From the NCBI GenBank assembly GCA_003169655.1, contig PNAZ01000058.1, forward strand, positions 43,587 to 75,588: a stretch of DNA of 32,002 nt, in the 5' to 3' direction. Position 1 is the first letter of the stretch, and each line of letters starts with the position of its first letter. The notes under the pieces are model-generated. The model was not told the origin of the DNA. It made no database searches and saw only the letters and a program-made list of their open reading frames with translations. Source of the DNA: Chloroflexota bacterium (GTDB lineage: Bacteria; Chloroflexota; Limnocylindria; Limnocylindrales; CSP1-4). This document shows positions 1-6,836 of this stretch, piece after piece. A program made the translations under genes and the position numbers.

Positions 1-887
1 GTGCTGGCCCCGCGCATGATCGACTGGCTCGGTGGGCTGGCGGTCACGCTGAAGGTCGGGTTGTAGGTGACGGCCGTCAGGTCGGCGCCGTTGTACCGAT
101 CGAGATCGACGCAACCCGTCGTGATCCCGGTCACATGGCCGCAGTCCGTGTACTGCCAGAACGTGTAGCCGTTGCCGTTCCAGTTGTTGGCCGGGACTGT
201 TGGGCTGGTCACGCCCCAGTTGGCGATCCAGAGGGTCGTGTAGCCGGCCTGGGCGATGCTCGTGTTGTTGCCGACCTTGCTCGACCAGAAGTTCGGGCTG
301 ACGTAGATCATCGGCCGGATGCCGAGCTTGGCGGTGACTTCGTCCAGCCAGGCCCGGACCCAGACCTGGAGGGCGGCCGGGGCCAGTCCACCCGTCTGCT
401 CGAGATCGAGCGCAGGCAACAGGTTGCCGGCGGTCAGGCCGGCGACGGCGACATAGTGGTCGGCCTCCTGGATCGCCTCGTTGGGGCTCGAGTCGGGCGA
501 GGCGAAGTGGTAGGCGGCCATCGGGATGCCGACCGCCATCGCCCCGGCCCGGTTCGTGGCGTACATCGGGTCGACGTAGCCGGTCCCCTCGGTCGCCTTC
601 ATCACGACGAACTGCTTGCCGGCGGCCTTGACCTGCGGCCAGTTGATCGTGACCTGCCAGCGACTGACATCGAGGCCTTCGAGGGGCGCGACGATGGTGT
701 TTGCCCGTACCCCGTTCTTCGTGTGGGACAGGGTATTGGCCGGCACGGGCACTGGCGAAGCACCAAGGACGGGAACGGGGATGGCGCCCGCCGCGAGGGT
801 GACGAGCAGGATCCCAGCCAGGATCCGGGCTGGCCAGGCCCCTCCGAATCTGGGCCTGACGGGAGGGATGGCGAGTCTCACGAGCAT
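1..887 (-). CDS. GH25-family muramidase (lysozyme), secreted, C-terminus cut by the window edge
   Basis: Read from the reverse strand; starts with ATG at 887 and is still open at base 1, so at least 295 residues. The N-terminus has a basic stretch and then a hydrophobic segment (about residues 20-42, ILAGILLVTLAAGAIPVPVL), consistent with a Sec signal peptide. A glycoside hydrolase family 25 domain follows: GLDVSRWQ, KATEGTGYVDP, AAYHFASP, the acidic LDLEQ motif, IYVSPNFW, WIANW, FWQYTDCG and VDLDRYNG. In this family the Asp/Glu pair of the DLEQ-type motif hydrolyses the MurNAc-GlcNAc bond of peptidoglycan. After the catalytic domain the sequence enters a FSVTASPPSQS stretch typical of the start of an Ig-like repeat, which continues outside the window. 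Probable role is cell-wall remodelling. Family call is strong; the exact start is less sure because no clear ribosome binding site precedes it. Confidence 0.88.
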   Translation of the reverse strand, partial: MLVRLAIPPVRPRFGGAWPARILAGILLVTLAAGAIPVPVLGASPVPVPANTLSHTKNGVRANTIVAPLEGLDVSRWQVTINWPQVKAAGKQFVVMKATEGTGYVDPMYATNRAGAMAVGIPMAAYHFASPDSSPNEAIQEADHYVAVAGLTAGNLLPALDLEQTGGLAPAALQVWVRAWLDEVTAKLGIRPMIYVSPNFWSSKVGNNTSIAQAGYTTLWIANWGVTSPTVPANNWNGNGYTFWQYTDCGHVTGITTGCVDLDRYNGADLTAVTYNPTFSVTASPPSQSIMRGAS

Positions 888-968
888 CTTCCGTGCGGAA
901 GACCCACCCTAGACCCCTGCGTCAACCCGGGACCATCACCCCATCGGAGCAATCCGCACCGCCATGGG

Positions 969-2339
969 TCATGGCGTAGATCGCTTTGAAGTTGGCCGGG
1001 CTGGGGCCTTGCCTCCCGGCGAGGAGGCCGACTGGCTCATTGGTCCGAGCGTTGCTCGAGCCGCGGGCCTGGGCCCCGGAGCGATCGGCTCGCTTGCACC
1101 GATCGGCGCAGGCCGGCCGGCGAGGACCCGGGTTGGCCTGCTGACGGCGACCGGCGCCGTGCTTGGCGCGCCGAGGGACGCGGGCTTGGCCATGGATCGC
1201 ACCGAGCGCGGGGCGGGCACGGCGGTTGGAACCAGGTGGGGCGCGGGCGGAGGCGCGGGCGCGGGCGCGATCCGGCGGGCGGGCTTGGCGGGCACGGCTT
1301 CGACCACGGTCGCCGGTTTCGTCGATGCCGTCGCGATCGACTTGGTGGCGGGCCGGCTCGTCGCCTTCGCCGACGGAGGCGCGGCGGCCGCCGGGGTCGC
1401 TCGTGGGGCGGCCTGCCGGGCCGGCGCATTCGTGGCTCTTGGCTGTGCCTTTGGCTGTGTGCTGCTGGGCTGAGACTTGGCACGCCGGGCGATCGGCGGC
1501 TTGGCGGCCGCCGGCGCGGGCCTGGCCGGCGTGGCCGCGGGCGATGGAATCGGCGGGTTGAGCAAGGCGGCCGACATGCTCGGCGTCGTCTCCCGCGGCG
1601 CGTCCAACAGAGCCGGCAGGCCCACGGTGACCGGCCGGACAATGAGCGGAGGCTCGGCCGCGGGCAGACTGTACAGGGCCGGCGAGGACGTCGAGCTGTC
1701 GCCCAGCAGTGGCTGCGACGTCGGAGTCGGTGGTCGGATCGTCACCTCGGTGATCGGACGCGGCGGTCCCCACAGGTCGAGGTGGACGAGCGGCTCGGCG
1801 ATGATCGGCCTCTCGCCGTGATTGAGGCGGCGCTCCTGCTCAGCGAGCGCCGTCAGCAGGCGGACCCGGATCGACGCCATCTCGGAGGCAACGTCGGCGG
1901 GCAGTCCGCGGCCGGCCTGGTTGCGGAGCATGTCCACCGTGATCTGGTAGGTGGCGATCACATTGGCGTCACCGACCAGGGTGATGTCGCAGGTGTTGAT
2001 ATCGCCGAGCTCCGCCCGCAGGGCCGTCGCTCGCCAGGCGTCACCCAAGGCGAACGCCTCGAGGACGCTCAGCCAGCCGAGGAGAATCGAGCGCGTCCGG
2101 TGGAGCTCGACGATCAGGTGCTGAACGCGGACTGGGTCGAGATGCTCCGTTTTCGCGCCGGACCGGCGGGCGCTCGCCGGGCGGTCGCCGTAGACCGAGG
2201 ACTGCGGCGCAAGGACCTTGTCCTGGACCCCCTTTAGATCGCGTCTCCGCGCCCAGGCGGCGAGGAGGGTATCGACGATCGCGAGAATGCCGAAGAACAC
2301 CCCACCAGCCGCGATCAGGAGCAGAATCGTCTGTTGCAT
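969..2339 (-). CDS. Unrecognised single-pass membrane protein with Ala/Pro-rich tail
   Basis: 456 residues from ATG at 2339. Residues about 3-28 (TILLLIAAGGVFFGILAIVD) form a clear N-terminal membrane segment, followed by a basic stop-transfer stretch (ARRRDLK). Residues about 60-200 look like a soluble, largely helical region (HLIVELHRTRSILLGWLSVL, MLRNQAGRGLPADVASEMAS). From about residue 225 to the end the protein is low-complexity Pro/Ala/Arg/Lys and probably unstructured, strongly basic. I do not recognise a family and assign no function. The helical part and N-terminal anchor argue that the reading frame is real; several long overlapping open frames over the Ala/Pro tail are compositional shadows. 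It lies 66 bp downstream of the dehydratase stop and on the same strand, so it may be co-transcribed with the polysaccharide operon. Confidence 0.7.
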   Translation of the reverse strand: MQQTILLLIAAGGVFFGILAIVDTLLAAWARRRDLKGVQDKVLAPQSSVYGDRPASARRSGAKTEHLDPVRVQHLIVELHRTRSILLGWLSVLEAFALGDAWRATALRAELGDINTCDITLVGDANVIATYQITVDMLRNQAGRGLPADVASEMASIRVRLLTALAEQERRLNHGERPIIAEPLVHLDLWGPPRPITEVTIRPPTPTSQPLLGDSSTSSPALYSLPAAEPPLIVRPVTVGLPALLDAPRETTPSMSAALLNPPIPSPAATPARPAPAAAKPPIARRAKSQPSSTQPKAQPRATNAPARQAAPRATPAAAAPPSAKATSRPATKSIATASTKPATVVEAVPAKPARRIAPAPAPPPAPHLVPTAVPAPRSVRSMAKPASLGAPSTAPVAVSRPTRVLAGRPAPIGASEPIAPGPRPAARATLGPMSQSASSPGGKAPARPTSKRSTP

Positions 2340-2405
2340 TGGGGGGCGAGTCTACGACGAGACCATGGTCGACGCGATCATCGCGCCGACCCGGTGGGTT
2401 TGGCC

Positions 2406-4517
2406 TTAGCTGACGGCAACCGGAGGCGGACTCGCTCCGATCGAGGCAAGGGTCTTGGCAGATGCCTGGCCCTTGCTGGACGGCGCCATGACGGGTGTCC
2501 CAACTGCGCGGTCCTCCGGTTCGTGTCGAGGTCCGCGAGCATACTCGAGCAGAGCCCGTCTGAGAAGGTCCTCGGTCTGACCGCTGGCCAGGCTCATCAA
2601 TCGGGCGACATCGTCGCGGACTGTTGTGGGGGCTTCGCTGGCAGCCGCCCGAAGGACCTTCGGGTTCTCGGTCGGCTGGACCTGCTCGGAGGCGTAGAAC
2701 AGCTCCTCGTGGAGCTTCTCGCCGGGACGCAGCCCGACGATCTCGATCGGCTGGCTCTCGGGATCCCGGCCGGCGAGGCGGACCAGGTCGTGGGCGAGAT
2801 CCATGATCTTGACCGGCTCGCCCATGTCCAGGACGAACAGGTCGCCGGACCGGCCCAATGCCGAGGCGTCGAGGATCAGCCAGGCTGCCTCCGGGATGGT
2901 CATGAAGAAGCGGGTCATCGCCGGATCCGTGATCGTCAGCGGCTCGCCGTTCTCGAGCTGCTCCTGGAAGATCGGCACGACGCTGCCGTTTGAGCCGAGG
3001 ACGTTTCCGAAGCGGACAGAGACGTAGGCCCGACCGGTTCGGCGCGCGGTGTCGGCGACGAGCATCTCGGCCAATCGCTTGCTGGCGCCCATCACGCTTG
3101 TCGGCCGGACGGCCTTGTCGGTCGACACCAGGACGAACCGTTCGACTCCCGCCCGGGCGGCGGCGTCAAGGACGGCCATGGTGCCGCTCACGTTGACGAA
3201 CATCGCATCGGACGGATGCGACTCCATCATCGGGACGTGCTTGTACGCCGCGGCGTGGAAGATCACCGACGGGACTTCCGCCGAGATCAGCTGGTCCATC
3301 GACTCGCGATTGGTGATGTTGGCAAGCTGGATCTGGAGCTCGCCGTGGCCCTTGCCGTGGTCCTTGCGGGCTTCGAGCTCCCGCTGCAGGAGGTAGAGCG
3401 GGCTCTCGGCCCGGTCGACCAGGATCAAGCGGCTGGGTCCGAGGGCGAAGACCTGGCGGGCCAGCTCCGAGCCGATCGAGCCGGCGGCGCCGGTGATCAT
3501 CACGACCCGGTCCTGGACGATCTCGCTGACGCCGGCGACGTGGTCGGTCACGATCGGGCGGCGGAGGAGGTCTTCGACCCGGATTCGGCGCATTCGATAG
3601 GCATCGACGGTGCCGTCCAAGAGATCAGTCAGGGGCGGCACCGTCCGGACCTCGAGACCGAGGGCCAGGGCCTCATCGACGATCGGTCGAACGGTCGCAC
3701 CGGGCGCGCTGGGCATCGTGATCAGGAGGGTCCGGGCGCCAGTCAGGTCGGCGATCTTGGCCAGCTCGTCGCGGCCGCCGTAGACCCGCAGGCCGGCCAC
3801 GATATTGCCGGCGAGCGAGCGATCGTCATCGAGGAAGCCGACCGGGACGATCCCCGCATCGGGGTTCCGCTCGGCGGAGCGGGCCATCAGGACGCCAGTC
3901 CGGCCGGCGCCGTAGAGCAGGGTCAGGCGCCTGGCCGTGTTCAGGTTCGCGCCTGAGTGGGGCGCCCAGTCATAGGCCGCCCGGATCGCGAACCGGGAAC
4001 CGCCCAGGAGGGCGATGCTCAGGAGCATCTCGGCGGGCCAGAACGACCGCGGGAACCCGGCCGGGACGACGGGTCCGGCAACGGCGCTCAGGGTGTAGAA
4101 CACGACGACTGTCGCGACGGTCCCGATGAAGACCGCCGAGACGATCCGGATGACCTCCGGGATGCTCGCGAACCGCCACCCCCGGCTGTACAGCCCGAGG
4201 CGCAGGTTGACGATCGTGCGCACGGCCAGGAGGAGCCCGAGGACCGGCAGGAAGAGGCCAGCCAGCTCGAACCCGATGAAGCGATCGTAGCGGATCGCCA
4301 GGGCGGCATACGCCGCCACGATGGTGCCCAGCAGGTCGATCGCCAGGAGCTCTCGAGCCCGGAGTCGACGGGCGATCCGGGCAATGCCGGCCTCCACATG
4401 GAGGGCAGACGACGGCCCATGCGGGCGATGGGGTGAGGCGCGGAAGGCGCCCGCGACCCTGGGAGGGATGTGTACCGATCGGCGAGTTGTCACGACAAAA
4501 CCCCCGGGTACCGCCAT
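2406..4517 (-). CDS. Membrane-bound nucleotide-sugar 4,6-dehydratase, FlaA1/CapD/PglF family
   Basis: 703 residues. The N-terminal part (about residues 55-180) holds four hydrophobic segments, then a CoA-binding-like Rossmann module (LLYGAGRTGVLMARSAERN, GFLDDD), then an extended-SDR catalytic domain with VMITGAAGSIGSELARQVF for NAD(P) binding, AAAYKHVPMMESHP, FVLVSTDKAVRPTSVMGASK and the RFGNVLGSNGSVVPIF block. The Met-x-x-x-Lys arrangement (MGASKR) in place of Tyr-x-x-x-Lys is characteristic of the long WbpM/FlaA1/PglF group. The family converts UDP-GlcNAc (or a related UDP-sugar) to the 4-keto-6-deoxy sugar, the precursor of bacillosamine, QuiNAc, FucNAc and similar residues. The aminotransferase at 4843-6033 lies just upstream in the same orientation and could take the 4-keto product. 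The ATG at 4517 is used, but a start somewhat nearer the first membrane segment is possible. Confidence 0.93.
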   Translation of the reverse strand: MAVPGGFVVTTRRSVHIPPRVAGAFRASPHRPHGPSSALHVEAGIARIARRLRARELLAIDLLGTIVAAYAALAIRYDRFIGFELAGLFLPVLGLLLAVRTIVNLRLGLYSRGWRFASIPEVIRIVSAVFIGTVATVVVFYTLSAVAGPVVPAGFPRSFWPAEMLLSIALLGGSRFAIRAAYDWAPHSGANLNTARRLTLLYGAGRTGVLMARSAERNPDAGIVPVGFLDDDRSLAGNIVAGLRVYGGRDELAKIADLTGARTLLITMPSAPGATVRPIVDEALALGLEVRTVPPLTDLLDGTVDAYRMRRIRVEDLLRRPIVTDHVAGVSEIVQDRVVMITGAAGSIGSELARQVFALGPSRLILVDRAESPLYLLQRELEARKDHGKGHGELQIQLANITNRESMDQLISAEVPSVIFHAAAYKHVPMMESHPSDAMFVNVSGTMAVLDAAARAGVERFVLVSTDKAVRPTSVMGASKRLAEMLVADTARRTGRAYVSVRFGNVLGSNGSVVPIFQEQLENGEPLTITDPAMTRFFMTIPEAAWLILDASALGRSGDLFVLDMGEPVKIMDLAHDLVRLAGRDPESQPIEIVGLRPGEKLHEELFYASEQVQPTENPKVLRAAASEAPTTVRDDVARLMSLASGQTEDLLRRALLEYARGPRHEPEDRAVGTPVMAPSSKGQASAKTLASIGASPPPVAVS

Positions 4518-4669
4518 ACGACGGCACGACCGATGGCGCGCGGATGATAAGTCATGCTCGGACCCGGCCGCACCCAGATCTCCCGGGGACGCGCCACCCT
4601 GGAAATCCTGAGCCGCCTACGCCGTTGACCACGATGAAAAGAGGTGTGGCCTCAGCTCGTAGACGATAG

Positions 4670-4713
4670 GCCATTTGGGCCCGTCGGGCTAGTACTCCGG
4701 GGGCCCAAATGGC
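4670..4713. repeat. Perfect 13-bp inverted repeat with 18-nt loop
   Basis: The left arm GCCATTTGGGCCC (4670-4682) is exactly complementary to the right arm GGGCCCAAATGGC (4701-4713). It lies downstream of the aminotransferase stop codon (4843) on the minus strand, so a terminator or attenuator between the aminotransferase and the dehydratase is the simplest reading. No T-run follows on the minus strand. A protein-binding operator is an alternative, although an 18-base gap is long for that. Confidence 0.75.
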
Positions 4714-4733
4714 ATTGATTCGTTGCATCAATG
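4713..4733. repeat. Short hairpin, 7-bp stem and 7-nt loop
   Basis: CATTGAT (4713-4719), loop TCGTTGC, then ATCAATG (4727-4733), a perfect match. It abuts the 13-bp inverted repeat with a one-base overlap, so the two stems could stack in a transcript. Confidence 0.6.
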
Positions 4734-4757
4734 CACCAGCCAGCCGTGAGCGAGCGG

Positions 4758-4797
4758 CCAGGGGTACTAGTCGCGTCCGACGGGTCGTTGCCCCTGG
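4758..4797. repeat. Third hairpin of the cluster, 7-bp stem
   Basis: CCAGGGG (4758-4764) pairs with CCCCTGG (4791-4797). Its internal loop contains GTACTAG and CCGACGGG, which are near-complements of CTAGTAC and CCCGTCGGG in the loop of the first hairpin. The two loops could therefore pair with each other in an alternative fold. Confidence 0.5.
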
Positions 4798-4842
4798 GCA
4801 CCAGTGGGCCGCGGCGGACGAGCGGGCGAGCGGGCGTTTGAG

Positions 4843-6033
4843 CTAGCGTCGGGCGGGAGTGAGGAGTTCGCCCAATGCCCCGACGACCCGGTCAAGGTCG
4901 ACGTCGGCCATTCCCGGCCAGATCGGCAGGGAGATCACCCGCTCAAACTCTCGGCTGGCGATGGGTAAGGCTCGTGGCGTCGTCTCCGGTCGAGACCGGT
5001 AATACGGGTGGAGGTGGAGCGGAATGAAGTGCACGCTCGCCCCGATTCCTCGTGCCTGGAGGCCGTCCATGACCGCCGCCCGGTCGATTCTCAAGCGCTC
5101 GAGCCGGAGTCGGACAACATACAGATGCCAGGCGTGGGACTCGTCGGGAGCGTCAGCCGGGAGATCGAGCAGGTCGTCGAACCCGGATCCGAGGAAACGC
5201 CGGCGGTAGCCGGCGGCAAGCTCGCGTCGCGCGGCAAGGAGCTCCTCGGCTCGACTCAGCTGGGCCAGGCCGAGAGCCGCCGCCAGGTCGGTCATGTTGT
5301 ATTTGAAGCCGGCGTCCTCGATCTCGTACGACCAGCTGCCGCCGGCCGCATACCGGTTCCAGGCATGGCGGCTGATCCCATGGAGGCCCATCAGGCGGGC
5401 CCGGTCGGCCAGTGCGTCGTCGTCGGTCACGAGCATCCCGCCCTCGCCGGTGGTGATCGTCTTCGTCGCGTAGAACGAGAACGCGCCGGCGCGCCCGATC
5501 GTGCCTGCGAACCGCCCGCCGAGCTCGGCGATCCGGCTCGGGAAAGCGTGGGCCGTATCTTCGACAACCGGAATCCCGCGGCGGTCGAGGCGATCCACGA
5601 GCTCGCCGATCGCCATCGGCCGGCCACCGAAGTGAACGGCGACGACCGCCTTCGTCCGCGGCGTGATGGCCTCCTCGATCGTTTCCGGGGTGGCGTTGAG
5701 GGTCGCGGCGTCGACATCAACCAGGACCGGCACCGCATCGCGATAGACGACCACCTCGGCACTCGCCGCGAAGGTCCAGGTGGGCACGATGACCTCGTCG
5801 CCTGGCCCGACCCCGAGCCCCTCGAGCGCCAGGTGGAGGGCGGCCGTGGCCGAGTTGAACGCCAGCGCGTGGCGGCTCCCGACGGTCTCAGCGAAGCGCG
5901 CTTCGAACTCCTTGGTCCGGGGTCCGGTCGTCAGCCAGCCAGAGTCCAGGACATCGAGGACCGCCGCCCGCTCGAGGGCGGTGATCGACGGTCGGGCGAA
6001 CGGCAGGAATTCGAGCGACGCTTCAGCCTTCAT
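4843..6033 (-). CDS. PLP-dependent sugar aminotransferase, DegT/DnrJ/EryC1/StrS family (PglE/ArnB-like)
   Basis: 396 residues, usual length for the family. Seen motifs: FARPSITALERAAVLDVLDS with the GWLTTGPRTKEFEARFAE block, NSATAALHLAL, GDEVIVPTWTFAASAEVV, VHFGGRPM, EDTAHAFPS (the Asp that contacts the PLP ring nitrogen), AFSFYATKTITTGEGG (Schiff-base Lys in YATKT), FKYNMTDLAAALGLAQL and SVHFIPLHLHPYY. Family members transfer the amino group of glutamate to a 3- or 4-keto nucleotide sugar. Together with the adjacent dehydratase the likely product is a 4-amino-4,6-dideoxy hexose, but substrate and position cannot be read from sequence. The ATG at 6033 overlaps the stop of the sugar transferase gene by four bases, so translation is probably coupled. 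Confidence 0.94.
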   Translation of the reverse strand: MKAEASLEFLPFARPSITALERAAVLDVLDSGWLTTGPRTKEFEARFAETVGSRHALAFNSATAALHLALEGLGVGPGDEVIVPTWTFAASAEVVVYRDAVPVLVDVDAATLNATPETIEEAITPRTKAVVAVHFGGRPMAIGELVDRLDRRGIPVVEDTAHAFPSRIAELGGRFAGTIGRAGAFSFYATKTITTGEGGMLVTDDDALADRARLMGLHGISRHAWNRYAAGGSWSYEIEDAGFKYNMTDLAAALGLAQLSRAEELLAARRELAAGYRRRFLGSGFDDLLDLPADAPDESHAWHLYVVRLRLERLRIDRAAVMDGLQARGIGASVHFIPLHLHPYYRSRPETTPRALPIASREFERVISLPIWPGMADVDLDRVVGALGELLTPARR

Positions 6034-6782
6034 CGAGCAACTGCCAACAGCGTCCGGCCCAGGAGGTTGAGGTCCGAGGCCAGCGAGCGGTGGGCCAGGT
6101 AGGCAGCGTCGAGGGCCAGCTTCGCCGGCAGGATCTCCTCGACGTACCTCTGTTCGATGTCGCGGCTGGCCAGGAGCGACTCCTCGTGCCTGAACTCGAT
6201 CTGGGCCGGGCCGGTGATCCCCGGGCGAGCACAGAACACCGCCCGATGGAGTGGATTCGACCAGTCCGCGTAGCGGGGATCCTCGGGCCGGGGGCCAACC
6301 AGGCTCATCTCGCCTCGGAGAACGTTCCAGAGCTGGGGCAGCTCATCGAACTTGGCCTGGCGCAGTACGCGGCCGACCCGCGTGATTCGAGCGTCACCGG
6401 CGGCCGTGACGGCGGGTCCAGCGATGGCCGCCCGCATCGTTCGCAGCTTCAGTGCGTGGAAGGGCCGACCGCCTTCACCCATCCGGACCGCCGAGTAGAA
6501 CAGCGGACCGCTGTCTCCGGAGATCCGATTGGCGATGAACGTGGCGGCCAGGACGGGTCCGGAACAGACCAGCAAGGGGACACCGATCACGACGTCCAGG
6601 CAGCGTTTCCAGAACGGGAAGGCCGGCTGCGGCACCACCGAAGCGGCTCCGACGGTCGCGCTGGAGACGATCTGATCATGCACGGTTGGAAACCTGATCT
6701 CCGATTGAGGCTGGGGCAAATCGTAGCGTCTTGCCGGTCCGGGCGAAGTCCCGAGCCTAGGGATTCCTGATCCGATTGACAA
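6030..6782 (-). CDS. Undecaprenyl-phosphate sugar-1-phosphate transferase, monotopic PglC/WcaJ-C family
   Basis: 250 residues from a TTG at 6782. An alternative GTG at 6683, which would give a 217-residue protein, fits the family length well, and neither start has a strong ribosome binding site. Visible blocks: FPFWKRCLDVVIGVPLLVCS (re-entrant membrane helix with the KR..D motif), RMGEGGRPFHALKLRTM, ITRVGRVLRQAKFDELPQLW with the catalytic Asp-Glu pair, and NVLRGEMSLVGPRPEDPRY. This family transfers a sugar-1-phosphate from a UDP-sugar to undecaprenyl phosphate on the cytoplasmic face and so starts repeat-unit assembly. It is the small form without the N-terminal multi-TM domain. It is translationally linked with the aminotransferase, as in the bacillosamine pathway genes. 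Confidence 0.93.
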   Translation of the reverse strand: MSIGSGIPRLGTSPGPARRYDLPQPQSEIRFPTVHDQIVSSATVGAASVVPQPAFPFWKRCLDVVIGVPLLVCSGPVLAATFIANRISGDSGPLFYSAVRMGEGGRPFHALKLRTMRAAIAGPAVTAAGDARITRVGRVLRQAKFDELPQLWNVLRGEMSLVGPRPEDPRYADWSNPLHRAVFCARPGITGPAQIEFRHEESLLASRDIEQRYVEEILPAKLALDAAYLAHRSLASDLNLLGRTLLAVAR

Positions 6783-6836
6783 GGTGGTTCGGGAGAGGAG
6801 CGGTGCCCGAGGGCACCCGTGGGACTGGCCGGCCGC

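Larger units (their letters stand above)
4518..4842. other. Intergenic region with three consecutive inverted repeats
   Basis: No convincing gene lies in these 325 bases. They separate the dehydratase start from the stop of the aminotransferase (both minus strand). The central part holds three inverted repeats in a row, listed separately. Between the first and third there is also a longer-range imperfect complementarity: bases 4680-4698 pair with 4761-4784 apart from a short unpaired insertion. The region could contain an attenuator, a processing site or a small RNA; it could also hold a promoter for the dehydratase. Confidence 0.6.

Noticed and set aside
1236-2237. Plus-strand open frame of 333 codons opposite the Ala/Pro-rich protein
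   Set aside because: Arg/Gly-rich low-complexity translation with no family features; it is the antisense shadow of high-GC coding DNA.
4670-4733. Possible IS terminal inverted repeats
   Set aside because: The arms are separated by only 18 and 7 bases, too short to enclose an element, and no transposase is near.
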